From assembly GCA_963835165.1 (NCBI GenBank), contig CAWIGD010000018.1, positions 186,001-250,000 on the forward strand: a stretch of 64,000 nucleotides of DNA. The letters are read 5' to 3'. The position numbers were made by a program, and so were the translations under genes. The notes below the pieces were generated by a model that was given only the letters and a program-made list of their open reading frames with translations, made no database searches and was not told the origin of the DNA. Below, piece by piece: positions 18,308 to 26,934 of this stretch. Position 1 is the stretch's first letter; each line of letters begins with the position of its first letter. The DNA comes from VAZQ01 sp963835165 (GTDB taxonomy: Bacteria; Pseudomonadota; Alphaproteobacteria; Rhizobiales; Xanthobacteraceae).

Positions 18308-19552
18308 TCACGAGGCGCGGCGTGAGCCCACCAGAACGCTGCGCAGATTCTCGCTGCGCGAATTGTGGGCGTGCAGCACGTCCTTGATGTCGCGGTGCAG
18401 TTCCGCTTGCGTGCGCTGGTCGCGCGGCTTGAGCTGCGCGCTCAGATACGCGCCTTCTTCACGTCCGAGCGCCACCAGACCGCTTCCGAAGGGTTGCTGC
18501 GCGCTCTGGTAGCGCAGCAGGCCGCCGACGATGTCGTCGCCCGCAGTTGCGTCGGCAAGGCTTGCTGCATCCAGCGCCGCCTTGGTCACGCCCGCGCCGA
18601 CATGCGGCCGCGCCACGAAGGCGGCATCTCCGAGCAGGGCCACGCGCCCGAACACCGTCCGGGGTGATTCGAGATCGAAGATCGGCTGGAAGAACGGCTG
18701 CGGCGTGCGCGCGAAGATCTCGGCGACCTGCGGCGCAACGAGTGCGCGCGCCGTCGCCTTGATCCCGGCGGTGATCTCGGGCCGAATCAACGGCGGAGGA
18801 ATCGCGGTGCCGTGGCGCCTGCCGGTTGCGTCGGTGCAGAGATCGACCAGCGTCGTATCGCGGTCGGTTGGCCGGTACCAGACAATGTTATAGGCGCGGC
18901 GGCCGGCCTGGGTTTCGTTGTTGCGGCCGGGTACCGGGTAGGCGAGGAACAGCTCACCTTCGGGCAGACAAAAGGTGTAGCGCTCGAAGATCTCCGCCCG
19001 GATATCGGCCGGCACGTCGCTTTCATCCAGCATGGCGCGCCAAGCGACGTATCCGGCATAGTTGGGCTCGATATCCGGCAGGAACTGTTCGCGCACGGTG
19101 GAGCGCACGCCATCGGCGCCCACCAGAAGGTCCCCGCTGACGCGCGAGCCGTCGGCAAAGACAGCGGTAACGCTCTGCGCATCCTGCTCGACGCGCCGTA
19201 GCGACATGCCGAGACGATAGCTTTCGTCCGAAAGCGGATCGCGCAACGAGCGATAGAGCCGCCCCCACGAGCTCATGGTGCGCGCCGTCTTGGTTTCGAG
19301 ATAGGTCTTGCCGCTCTTGTCGAGGCAGATGACCGTATCGACCTTGATCCCCATGGACTCGTCGAAGTCGATCCCGACGCGGTGAAGAATATCGATGAGC
19401 TGCGGATGCGTGCTGATGCCGGCGCCGCGGCCGGTGAGGTCCTCGGCGTTGCGCTCGAACACGATCACGTCCCAGCCGGTGTTGCGCAGGAGATTTGCGG
19501 CCAGCAATCCGCCGAGCGAACCACCGATCACCAGGGCGCGTCGCGTTGCCAT
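18308..19552 (-). CDS. FAD-dependent aromatic hydroxylase (2,6-dihydroxypyridine hydroxylase-like)
   Basis: 414 residues of the PHBH-type flavoprotein family. The dinucleotide motif GGSLGGLLAANLLR is close to the N-terminus, as is the FERNAEDLTGRGAGI segment characteristic of dihydroxypyridine hydroxylase-like members. LLVGADGVRSTVRE is the DG motif, and VALLGDAAFVARPHVGAG is the GD motif that binds FAD ribityl/pyrophosphate. Such enzymes add a hydroxyl group to an activated ring using NAD(P)H and O2. The VOC protein gene lies 24 nt upstream on the same strand, so hydroxylation followed by ring cleavage is a reasonable pair. Substrate uncertain. Confidence 0.8.
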   Translation of the reverse strand: MATRRALVIGGSLGGLLAANLLRNTGWDVIVFERNAEDLTGRGAGISTHPQLIDILHRVGIDFDESMGIKVDTVICLDKSGKTYLETKTARTMSSWGRLYRSLRDPLSDESYRLGMSLRRVEQDAQSVTAVFADGSRVSGDLLVGADGVRSTVREQFLPDIEPNYAGYVAWRAMLDESDVPADIRAEIFERYTFCLPEGELFLAYPVPGRNNETQAGRRAYNIVWYRPTDRDTTLVDLCTDATGRRHGTAIPPPLIRPEITAGIKATARALVAPQVAEIFARTPQPFFQPIFDLESPRTVFGRVALLGDAAFVARPHVGAGVTKAALDAASLADATAGDDIVGGLLRYQSAQQPFGSGLVALGREEGAYLSAQLKPRDQRTQAELHRDIKDVLHAHNSRSENLRSVLVGSRRAS

Positions 19553-19576
19553 GCGTTCAATTCACCTGCGGCGGGC

Positions 19577-20452
19577 TTACGCCATCGCCCAGGACATGCT
19601 GTCATGACCCGGCTTGTAGGCGCGGTTGCTCTGGGCCGGATTGCGGTTGATCAGCGGCCGGCCATACAGCGGGTGGGTCTGGCTGCGCACCTCGTGCTCC
19701 ACCGTGAACAGCACCTCGCGCGTGGCGAGGTCGATGACGTCCTTGAAGCGGTATTCGTGCTCGTTGACCTCCATGGTAATGAGGCCGAGTTCCTTCAGGC
19801 GGCGATAGGGAGCCGAGAAATTCGCGATATAGATTTGCGCGTGGTGCCGGTCATAGGGTTTCTCGGGCTCGTCGGTCTCGCGGAAATACCAGTATTGCTT
19901 CTCGCCGACCTGCACCCGAGCCTTGCGGCCGCTTCCGTTCTCGACCACCGTCGCGAGCGCTCCCATGACGTCCCGATAGAAGCCGGCGATGCGGTCCGCG
20001 GTGCCGGGGCGCACGTCGAATTCGATGTAGGGCATCCCCAGCACGACGCGGCCGAAGCGGTTCTCGTCAGGGGTATGGACGTTGATGCGGTTGCCCCAGG
20101 GACAGATGGTCTCGACGCAATCGTTGGTTTCGCGGAAGTCGAACTTTGTTCCTTCCAACGGCTTGCGCACCTGCGCCAGGCGTTCGAGCAGTGCGGCCCG
20201 ATCCGGCACCACCAGTCCGGTGACGCCGCGCACCACGTCGGGCTGGCCGTTCGGCAGATGGAACTGGCTCATTCCGACATTGATCCACATCAGACGCGCC
20301 CCGGTATTGAGAAAAGGGTCGCGGGTCAGGCCAAGGCCGGTGACGTAGTAGTGCGTCGCCAGGTGCTGGTCGGTGATGCAGACGTTGACGTGCCCGAGAT
20401 TGACAATGTTGCCGAGATCCTGGGTCGTGCGATCGTATTGCTTGTCGGCCAT
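19577..20452 (-). CDS. VOC family protein, possible extradiol-type ring-cleavage dioxygenase
   Basis: 291 residues with two vicinal-oxygen-chelate halves. The first begins IVNLGHVNVCITDQHLATHYYVTGLGL, a typical betaalphabetabetabeta start with a His. The second contains MPYIEFDVRPGTADRIAGFY and later YDRHHAQIYIANFSAPYRRL, with His and Asp candidates for metal binding. VOC enzymes include extradiol dioxygenases, glyoxalases and isomerases. The adjacent FAD hydroxylase favours an oxygenase role, but the metal site cannot be confirmed by eye. It is probably co-transcribed with the hydroxylase, and the Bug receptor gene upstream may be in the same unit. Confidence 0.7.
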   Translation of the reverse strand: MADKQYDRTTQDLGNIVNLGHVNVCITDQHLATHYYVTGLGLTRDPFLNTGARLMWINVGMSQFHLPNGQPDVVRGVTGLVVPDRAALLERLAQVRKPLEGTKFDFRETNDCVETICPWGNRINVHTPDENRFGRVVLGMPYIEFDVRPGTADRIAGFYRDVMGALATVVENGSGRKARVQVGEKQYWYFRETDEPEKPYDRHHAQIYIANFSAPYRRLKELGLITMEVNEHEYRFKDVIDLATREVLFTVEHEVRSQTHPLYGRPLINRNPAQSNRAYKPGHDSMSWAMA

Positions 20453-20532
20453 GGTGTCTTTCCTTGCCAGGGCAGGATACTAGGCTAAGCGACCCGCGCC
20501 TCTCAACGGCGTTGCGGATTGCCGCTGATGGT

Positions 20533-21501
20533 TCACTGCTGCGGCACGCTGGCAGCCTGGATGACTTTGCCCCAGAGCGCGCGCTGCTCCTGGACAAACT
20601 TTCTCGTCTGGGTCGCGTCGCCGCCGCCCACCAGCACCTGCAGTTCGCGCAAGCGCGCCAGCACGTCCGCTTCCTGCAGCGCCTCGTTGATCGCGGCGTT
20701 GAGCTTGAGGATGATCGGACCGGGCGTCTTCGGGGGCGCGCTGATCGCGTTCCAGGTTTCCGACACGATGTCAGGGTAGCCCGCCTCCGCCATGGTCGGC
20801 ACGTCCGGCAAGGCCTCGATGCGCTTGTCGGTGGCGACCGCGAGCACCCGCAGCTTGCCGCTCTGCTGCAATTCATGGACGGCGGAGAACTGGATGAAGC
20901 TCAGGTCGACGTGGCCCGCGACCACGTCGGTCAGCACGCCGGACGTGTTGCCCTTGTACGGCACGTGCAGGAGCTTCGTTCCGGTCAGCGTCATGAACAG
21001 CTCGCCGGTCAGATGCGATGCGGTGCCGATTCCCTGCGATCCGAAACTGAACTTGCCCGCATTGGCTTTGGCGACGGCGACGAACTCCTGTACCGACCTG
21101 GCGGGAAAGTCCGGCCGCACCACCAGCACGTTGGGAATCCGCGACATCAGCGCGACCGGCTCGAAGCCCGCCGGGTCGAAACCGAGTTTTTTGTAGAGCC
21201 AGCCGTTGATCGCGAGTGGCGTCGGCGAGGATGCCAGCAGCGTGTACCCGTCGCCTTCGGATTGGAACACCACCTCCGCGCCGATATTGCCGCCAGCGCC
21301 CGGGCGGTTCTCGACCACGAAAGGCTGGCCAAGCCGTGCGCGCAGCTTGTCCGCGATAATGCGCGTCGCCGTATCCACGCCCCCGCCGGGTGCGACGTTG
21401 ACGATGATCCGGACCGGCTTGCTGGGATAATCGGGATTCGATTGCGCCGCCGAGGGCGCCAGCAGTGCGCCAGCGAGAACGATCACCAGGAAACGGATCA
21501 T
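20533..21501 (-). CDS. Bug-family periplasmic solute receptor (tripartite tricarboxylate transporter type)
   Basis: 322 residues. An N-terminal signal peptide (MIRFLVIVLAGALLAPSAAQS) is followed by the Bug signature YPSKPVRIIVNVAPGGGVD, and VVENRPGAGGNIG and GYTLLASS are family hallmarks. These periplasmic proteins bind carboxylates or aromatic acids. No TctA/TctB membrane genes are nearby, so this is an orphan receptor. It lies 80 nt upstream of the VOC gene on the same strand, suggesting uptake or sensing of the compound that the VOC/hydroxylase pair degrades. Confidence 0.85.
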   Translation of the reverse strand: MIRFLVIVLAGALLAPSAAQSNPDYPSKPVRIIVNVAPGGGVDTATRIIADKLRARLGQPFVVENRPGAGGNIGAEVVFQSEGDGYTLLASSPTPLAINGWLYKKLGFDPAGFEPVALMSRIPNVLVVRPDFPARSVQEFVAVAKANAGKFSFGSQGIGTASHLTGELFMTLTGTKLLHVPYKGNTSGVLTDVVAGHVDLSFIQFSAVHELQQSGKLRVLAVATDKRIEALPDVPTMAEAGYPDIVSETWNAISAPPKTPGPIILKLNAAINEALQEADVLARLRELQVLVGGGDATQTRKFVQEQRALWGKVIQAASVPQQ

Positions 21502-21687
21502 GCATTCCTCCGATGGTTTGATCCACCTTAAGATCGAGCCGACGGACCAGCGCGGACCAGGTCTGGGTTTCGCGCGCGAAATAGCAGCTGCGCCTTCTCG
21601 ACCCGTCCGAGCGGCTGACCTTCGTAAGTGCTGGGCTTGATCGTCACCGCGGCGAATCCGGCGGCCCCTATGGGCGCCTCAAGGGGA

Positions 21688-22716
21688 TCAATTGGCTTTC
21701 ACTCCCGCAGCCGCGGCGATTTTCATATTGGTGGAGACCTCCGCCTGCACCAGCTTTTCGAATGCCGAGGTGGTCAGGATCATCGGGTCCGCGCCCAGGC
21801 GTGCAAGCTTCTCCTGCACCGCGGGATTTTCCAGCGCCTTGCGTGTTTCAGCGTAAAGCTTGTCCAGGATGGGAAACGGCGTCTTCGCCGGCGCGAACAT
21901 CCCAACCCAGAAGTTATATTCCGAGTCCGGAAATCCCGCTTCCACCGTAGTCGGAACGTTGGGCAGAGCGGCCGCGCGTTGGGATCCGCTCACCGCGAGC
22001 GCCTGCAGTCTGCCGTCCTTGAGAAACGGCAGCGCCACGATCAGCGGTGCAAAGAAAAAATCGACGCGATCCGCCAGCACCTCCATCAGCGCTTCGGGCG
22101 CGCCCTTGCTGGGCACGTGCACGGCCTGGAATCCGGCTGCCCGGCGGAATACCTCGCTGGCGAAATGCGAAAAGTTTCCCGCGCCCGCGGTGGAGTAGTT
22201 CATCAATCCGGGCTTCGCCTTCGCGGCCGCGACGAAGTCGGCCAAGTTCTTGTAACCCTTGGACGGCGAAACCACGAGAACCGTCGGCATGTTGCCGAGC
22301 GGAATAACGGGCATGAAGTCGCGCAAGGTATCGAACGGCAGGTTGCCGTACGTGGCCGGCACGATGGTATGCGACGACGAGTTGATCAGCAGAGTATAGC
22401 CGTCGGCGTCCGATCGTGCCGCGGTGGCCATGCCGATGGTATTGCCGGCGCCGGGACGATTTTCCATCACGATCGGCTGGCCGAGTTGTTGCGAGAGCTG
22501 ATCCAGAACGGTGCGCCCGATCATGTCGGTGGCGCTGCCCGCGGTCAGGGGCACGATTGCGCGGATCGCTTTCGTCGGCCAGTCCTGCGCGACCGCGGTG
22601 CTCACGCACAGCGCGGTGAAGACCATGGCCGCAACGAGACTGCGCGCCCCCCTTGTCGTGCCTCGGCCGGCCCGAATGGCGGATGTGCGGATGCCGGCCG
22701 CCCGGTTGCGCATCAT
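21688..22716 (-). CDS. Bug-family periplasmic solute receptor
   Basis: 342 residues. I chose the ATG at 22716 (MMRNRAAG...), preceded at a good distance by GGGAGG; an upstream in-frame start overlaps an operator-like palindrome and is less likely. The signal region runs to SLVAAMVFTALCVSTAVAQ, and the mature part begins DWPTKAIRAIVPLTAGSATD, with the hallmark VMENRPGAGNTIG. No transporter membrane genes accompany it. Two TTNAACA-type palindromes sit at 22737-22783, just upstream, so it is probably under the nearby TetR protein. Confidence 0.85.
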   Translation of the reverse strand: MMRNRAAGIRTSAIRAGRGTTRGARSLVAAMVFTALCVSTAVAQDWPTKAIRAIVPLTAGSATDMIGRTVLDQLSQQLGQPIVMENRPGAGNTIGMATAARSDADGYTLLINSSSHTIVPATYGNLPFDTLRDFMPVIPLGNMPTVLVVSPSKGYKNLADFVAAAKAKPGLMNYSTAGAGNFSHFASEVFRRAAGFQAVHVPSKGAPEALMEVLADRVDFFFAPLIVALPFLKDGRLQALAVSGSQRAAALPNVPTTVEAGFPDSEYNFWVGMFAPAKTPFPILDKLYAETRKALENPAVQEKLARLGADPMILTTSAFEKLVQAEVSTNMKIAAAAGVKAN

Positions 22717-22736
22717 GAGTCCTCCCGTGAGCTTTT

Positions 22737-22752
22737 TTGAACAGATGTTCAA
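22737..22752. promoter_or_regulatory. Candidate TetR operator, site 1
   Basis: TTGAACAGATGTTCAA is a perfect palindrome (7-base arms, 2-base centre), 21 nt upstream of the Bug receptor start. It shares TTNAACA-NN-TGT with two further sites around the TetR gene. Its centre is 31 bp from the centre of site 2, about three helical turns. Confidence 0.6.
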
Positions 22753-22767
22753 TACAGGTTATCGGAA

Positions 22768-22783
22768 TTAAACACCTGTGCAA
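22768..22783. promoter_or_regulatory. Candidate TetR operator, site 2
   Basis: TTAAACACCTGTGCAA is an imperfect palindrome matching the TTNAACA-NN-TGT pattern, with one altered base pair in the right arm. It lies between the Bug receptor gene and the 3' end of the TetR gene, on the same DNA face as site 1 by spacing. Confidence 0.5.
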
Positions 22784-22927
22784 ATTCTTTTGCTCTCGGC
22801 TGGAGCGAGACGCCAAGGCACTGATCTTCGAGTGCAATGCGCGTCGTCGGCTGCGGCTTTAGACCGTGCCGATATCAATCGGAAAGCTGGACCTTGCGGC
22901 CCTCGCCGCGGCAGAACCCGTCATGGC

Positions 22928-23650
22928 TCAGCGTCGTTTGCGCTCGCGCCGTTGCGGCCTCGTCGGCGGAGCGTGGAAGGCCCGCGTCATGAACGGGACC
23001 AGTTCCTTGATGACGTCTTCGGTGTTGGCGGGATTGCAGCGGCCGTTGGAAAACGCGGAGATCCGGTGCGGTCCTGCCGCGGTGTAGTAGATCGAGCCGA
23101 GCAGGAAGTGGAAGCGCCAGCACACGTCCGTTCGCGACAGGTGGGGCAGGCATTCGCACAGCACGTCGATGAATGCGGTGCTGGACTGATCGAAGTTCTC
23201 CGCCACCAGCTTTTCCAGGAGTTCCGAGTTTTCGCCCGACAGCACGGCGCGCAGGCGGATGAATGCCTCCCCGCCTTCCACCTCGACCTGCTGCAAGGCC
23301 GGCCGGATGAACGCCTCGATGATGGCGGCGACCCTTGCTCTGCCGCGCAGTCGCGACGAGGCTTCGAGCCCGCGCAGCCGCTCCTCGATCAAGGGTTCGC
23401 AGTGGCGGCGATAGACCTCGGACAGCAGGCCTTCCTTGTTGCTGAAGTGATAGCCGATGCTGGCGATGTTCACTTGCGCCGCGGCTGCCAGTTCGCGCAC
23501 GGACACGCCGTTGAAACCACGCTCGGCGAACAGGCGTTCGGCCGTTCGCAGGATCCGCTCCCGCGTCCCATCCTCGTCCTCGCGGGAAAGGGCTTGCCTG
23601 GAGGCCTTCCCGGCGTGCGCCAGCGCGCGCTTCGACGTCGCCTTGTCCAT
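22928..23650 (-). CDS. TetR/AcrR family transcriptional regulator
   Basis: 240 residues. The N-terminal helix-turn-helix domain (~28-78) reads GTRERILRTAERLFAERGFNG, then VRELAAAAQVNIASIGYHF, the classic TetR recognition helix. The C-terminal helical domain should bind a ligand and form the dimer. It is transcribed divergently from the amidohydrolase gene, and the 239-base gap between them contains operator site 3. It lies upstream of the Bug receptor gene on the same strand, with sites 1 and 2 in between. I infer that it represses both the amidohydrolase and the receptor genes and responds to their substrate. Confidence 0.9.
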   Translation of the reverse strand: MDKATSKRALAHAGKASRQALSREDEDGTRERILRTAERLFAERGFNGVSVRELAAAAQVNIASIGYHFSNKEGLLSEVYRRHCEPLIEERLRGLEASSRLRGRARVAAIIEAFIRPALQQVEVEGGEAFIRLRAVLSGENSELLEKLVAENFDQSSTAFIDVLCECLPHLSRTDVCWRFHFLLGSIYYTAAGPHRISAFSNGRCNPANTEDVIKELVPFMTRAFHAPPTRPQRRERKRR

Positions 23651-23815
23651 AAATTCATCGCCCGTGTTTGGGGGCTCTTAGCCGCATGCCGAACCCGAAA
23701 TGTCAATCCGGAGGATGACCCGAGCAACCTGGGGTCGCAGGCGCGGCTGCGCGCTGTGGCGGCATCGGCTCCAGCATACGAGAATGGCTCGTTCTCCACC
23801 GAGGCGACCATAAAG

Positions 23816-23831
23816 TTAAACACGTGTTTAC
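23816..23831. promoter_or_regulatory. Candidate TetR operator, site 3
   Basis: TTAAACACGTGTTTAC contains the perfect 14-base palindrome TAAACACGTGTTTA (23817-23830). It sits in the divergent region, about 165 nt from the TetR start and about 60 nt before the amidohydrolase start, and shares the TTNAACA-NN-TGT pattern with sites 1 and 2. Confidence 0.6.
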
Positions 23832-23889
23832 ATCCCGGCGTGTTTGGAGGTAACGTGGCGTCCCGGAAGATCTGGACGGGAGGATCATC

Positions 23890-25188
23890 ATGACCGCCGC
23901 GAGCAAGAAGACCCTGGTGGTCCGCAACGGCACGCTGATCGACGGCTCCGGCAAGCCGTCCTCGCGCAACGATGCCATCGTCATCGAGGGCAACCGGATC
24001 AAGAGCGTCGGTGCGTTGCCGCCGGACGTGCAGCTCGAGGATCGCAGGACCGTGGAGGTGATCGATGCGGGCGGGCAGTGGATCATGCCCGGCCTGATCG
24101 ATGCCCACTGCCACGTGTCCTACGGCTATCCGATGATCAAGGGCGAGGGCAAAGGCAAGGGCACGACCCGGCCGGAATTCTCCACGTTGAAATCCGCGCG
24201 CAGTGTGCAGAAGGTGCTGCGCTCCGGCGTCACCAGCATTTCGGTGCCGGGCGGCACCTGGTTCACCGACGTGGGCGTGCGCGACGCCATCAAGCTCGGG
24301 CTGATGGAAGGCCCGCGCATGTTCGTCGCCGGGCGCATGATCGTTACCTATGGCTGCATCGAGGACGACGAGCCGTCGTGGGAGGGCACACCCGATCATT
24401 CCATCGGTAAGCTCTGCAACACCGCCGATGAGATGGTCACCGAGGTCCGGCGGCAGGGCAAGCACGGCGTCAATTTCATCAAGATGGCGGACAGTCGCGG
24501 CGGCGAATTGCAGATGCTGGCGAAGGACGAGATCTCCGCCGTTGTCGGTGAGGCGCACCGGCGCAACCTGCGTGTCGGGATTCACTCCCGGGGGGCGGGC
24601 TCCACGCGCGCCGCCGCCGAGGCAGGCGTCGATTGGATCATCCATGCCGATCTCGCGACCGACCGCGATCTCGAGGCCGTCGCCAAGGGCGGCATGCCGA
24701 TCATTCCGACCGCTACGTTTCTGGCGGTGGTGGTGGAGCTCGGCCAGAGGGTCGGCGCCGAGCAGGTGCAGCTCGACATCAATCGCATGAAGCGGCACTT
24801 CGACCTGCTGTGCGAGCTCATGCACAAGGCGCGCAAGCTCGGCATCAAGCTGCTGGTCGGCACCGATACCGGCAACAACTCTTTCACGCATTATGGCGAG
24901 CTGCACGCCAAGGAGCTCGAAATCTTCGTCAAGCACGGCGGCTACACGCCGATGGAAGCCATCGTTGCGGCGACCCGCGACAATGCCTACGCGGTCGGCC
25001 TCGAGGGCCAGGTCGGCGAGCTCGCGCCCGGCAAGCTTGCCGACATCATCGTGCTCAACAAGGATCCCATTGCGGATATCACCGTGTTGCAGGGCGGCAA
25101 GCACCTCTCCTGGGTGATCAAGGACGGCAGGATCGTCGACCTGGAGCCGCGCGACGACATGCTGACATTCCAGCAAGCAGCGGAATAG
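23890..25188 (+). CDS. Amidohydrolase family protein
   Basis: 432 residues of the metal-dependent amidohydrolase superfamily (imidazolonepropionase/prolidase-like branch). The N-terminal beta part (VVRNGTLIDGSGKP ... IEGNRIKSVG) leads to WIMPGLIDAHCHVSYG with the HxH metal pair (~71-73). Later His appear in LRVGIHSRGAG and WIIHADLAT, and the catalytic Asp in LLVGTDTGNN (~324). The C-terminal GLEGQVGELAPGKLADIIVLNKDPI is standard. GGGAGG lies 7 nt before the ATG. No signal peptide. It probably hydrolyses an amide, lactam or lactone imported by the nearby Bug receptor; regulation by the divergent TetR gene is likely. Confidence 0.85.
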   Translation: MTAASKKTLVVRNGTLIDGSGKPSSRNDAIVIEGNRIKSVGALPPDVQLEDRRTVEVIDAGGQWIMPGLIDAHCHVSYGYPMIKGEGKGKGTTRPEFSTLKSARSVQKVLRSGVTSISVPGGTWFTDVGVRDAIKLGLMEGPRMFVAGRMIVTYGCIEDDEPSWEGTPDHSIGKLCNTADEMVTEVRRQGKHGVNFIKMADSRGGELQMLAKDEISAVVGEAHRRNLRVGIHSRGAGSTRAAAEAGVDWIIHADLATDRDLEAVAKGGMPIIPTATFLAVVVELGQRVGAEQVQLDINRMKRHFDLLCELMHKARKLGIKLLVGTDTGNNSFTHYGELHAKELEIFVKHGGYTPMEAIVAATRDNAYAVGLEGQVGELAPGKLADIIVLNKDPIADITVLQGGKHLSWVIKDGRIVDLEPRDDMLTFQQAAE

Positions 25189-25300
25189 GATTTTCTGCCG
25201 GCAATCGGTGTATCGAGTCGTTGCCGGACTTGGCGTCGCGGGTCGGATTCGTCCGGCTCGCGGCGCCACATATCGTGGGCCGCGGGCGACGTGAGGACGA

Positions 25301-25879
25301 ATGGCCGAGATCGCGCGTCTGCGCGTCGAGATCGACGAGGTAACGCCGGCGGTGATCCGCCGCGTCGAAGTGCCGGTCACGATTCGGCTCGACGATCTTC
25401 ATTTCGTCCTGCAGATCGCGCTCGGCTGGCAGAACTGCCATCCGTTCGAGTTCCGGGTCGGCGAAACGGCGTGGGGACTGCTCGATCGCGATGACCCGGA
25501 CTCCTCGCCGCTGTCGGCGGAGACGGCGACGCTGGCCGACGTGTTGGAACTCGCCGACACGTTCCGGTACGACTACGTGTACGGAGAGGACTGGGCGCAC
25601 ACGGTCGCGTTGGAGGGTATGACAACTGCTGCACCTGCCGCCGATTATCCCCGTCTTGTGAGCGCGCAAGGCCGTTGTCCACCCGCGGATATCGGCGGGC
25701 CGACCGGCTACGAGACGTTTCTGCAGGCGATCGCGGATCCCGAGCACCTGCACCACGAGGGCATGATCGAGTGGGATGATCCCGACTTTGATCCCAACAA
25801 GGTCGACGAGCTAGCGATCCGCGCCAATCTGGCGAACCTCGGAAAATATCTGGGACGGCGCAAAGTCGAGCCGCATTGA
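25301..25879 (+). CDS. Plasmid pRiA4b ORF-3-like protein
   Basis: 192 residues. ARLRVEIDEVTPAVIRRVEVP, then LDDLHFVLQIALGWQNCHPFEF, and FRYDYVYGEDWAHTVALE and DVGGP-type elements are the recurring features of the pRiA4b ORF-3-like family, originally noticed on an Agrobacterium plasmid and near some transposons. Function unknown. No transposase is nearby. It ends 10 nt from the convergent aldo/keto reductase gene. Confidence 0.75.
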   Translation: MAEIARLRVEIDEVTPAVIRRVEVPVTIRLDDLHFVLQIALGWQNCHPFEFRVGETAWGLLDRDDPDSSPLSAETATLADVLELADTFRYDYVYGEDWAHTVALEGMTTAAPAADYPRLVSAQGRCPPADIGGPTGYETFLQAIADPEHLHHEGMIEWDDPDFDPNKVDELAIRANLANLGKYLGRRKVEPH

Positions 25880-25889
25880 GCTGGCTACG

Positions 25890-26837
25890 CTACGGCTTCA
25901 ACGCCGCGATCCGGTCAAGCTCCGCCAGGTCCTCCGCCGAGGGCGTCCAGTCCGCCGCGCGGATATTTTGCTCGATTTGGTCCGGCGTGGTGGCGCCGGC
26001 GATGACGCTCGCGATCACGGGATCGCGCAGCAGCCAGCCGAAGGCGAGTTCGAGCATGGTGCAATGGCGACGGGCGGCAAATGCTTCGAGCTCGCCGACG
26101 ATGCGCCAGTTCCGCTCGTTGATGAACTCTTGCGCGTGGCGCTGGTTCTTCGCCAGCCGCGAGCCCGGCGGTAGCGGCGCCCCGCGCCGGTACTTGCCGG
26201 TGAGGAGGCCGCTGGCGAGCGGAAAGTAGGGCAGGATGCCCATGCCGCGCGCCTTCGCCATCGGAATGAGCTCGCGCTCGATGTCGCGCACAAGCAGGCT
26301 GTATTCGTCCTGGCAGGAAACGAAGGCCGCAAGGCCGTGCCGACTCGCCGTGTCGTGGGCCGCGATCACCTGCTGCGCCGAAAGGTTCGAGCAGCCGATG
26401 TAGCGGACCTTGCCCTGCCGCACGAGCTCGTCGAGCGCGCGCAACGTCTCCTCGATCGGCGTCTGCTCGTCGGGCCGGTGCAGCTGATAGAGGTCGATCC
26501 AATCGGTGCGCAGCCGCTTCAGGCTCGCCTCGACCGCATGCATTATGTAGCGACGTGACGCACCTCGCAGCTTGCCTGCGTCATCCATCGGCAACCCGAA
26601 CTTGGTCGCGAGCACGATGTCCTTGCGCTTGTCGCCGAGGATGCGGCCGAGCGCCTCCTCCGAACCGCCCCTGTTGCCATAGCTGTCGGAGGTGTCGATC
26701 AGGTTGATGCCGAGCGCGATCGCTTGGTGCACCACGCGCTCCGAGGCCGCGAAATCGATGCGGCCGCCGAAATTGTTGCCGCCGAGCCCGACCACGGACA
26801 CGTCGAGCGCGGAAGCTCCAAGTCTGCGTTTCCTCAT
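25890..26837 (-). CDS. Aldo/keto reductase
   Basis: 315 residues with an (alpha/beta)8 NADPH-dependent reductase pattern. The N-terminus is MRKRRLGASALDVSVVGLGGNNFGG. The catalytic tetrad is visible: Asp and Tyr in DTSDSYGNRGGSEEALG, Lys in VLATKFGLP and His in LYQLHRPDE. VIAGATTPDQIEQN near the end binds the cofactor phosphate. The subfamily resembles the bacterial YghZ/YajO-like group. The physiological substrate cannot be read. It is 97 nt downstream of the BKACE gene on the same strand and may be co-transcribed. Confidence 0.9.
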   Translation of the reverse strand: MRKRRLGASALDVSVVGLGGNNFGGRIDFAASERVVHQAIALGINLIDTSDSYGNRGGSEEALGRILGDKRKDIVLATKFGLPMDDAGKLRGASRRYIMHAVEASLKRLRTDWIDLYQLHRPDEQTPIEETLRALDELVRQGKVRYIGCSNLSAQQVIAAHDTASRHGLAAFVSCQDEYSLLVRDIERELIPMAKARGMGILPYFPLASGLLTGKYRRGAPLPPGSRLAKNQRHAQEFINERNWRIVGELEAFAARRHCTMLELAFGWLLRDPVIASVIAGATTPDQIEQNIRAADWTPSAEDLAELDRIAALKP

Positions 26838-26934
26838 CGTGGTTTCCGTCTCACGCCGGCGCCCGCGCCAACATGCTTCGGGACGCGTTGTTCGTAACGC
26901 CTCTCAGCGCAAGGAGGTCTGTGCGGCGTCCCGA

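Noticed and set aside
25301..25879. Evidence of a plasmid or transposon from the pRiA4b ORF-3-like gene
   Set aside because: The family name is historical; there is no transposase, integrase or terminal repeat nearby.
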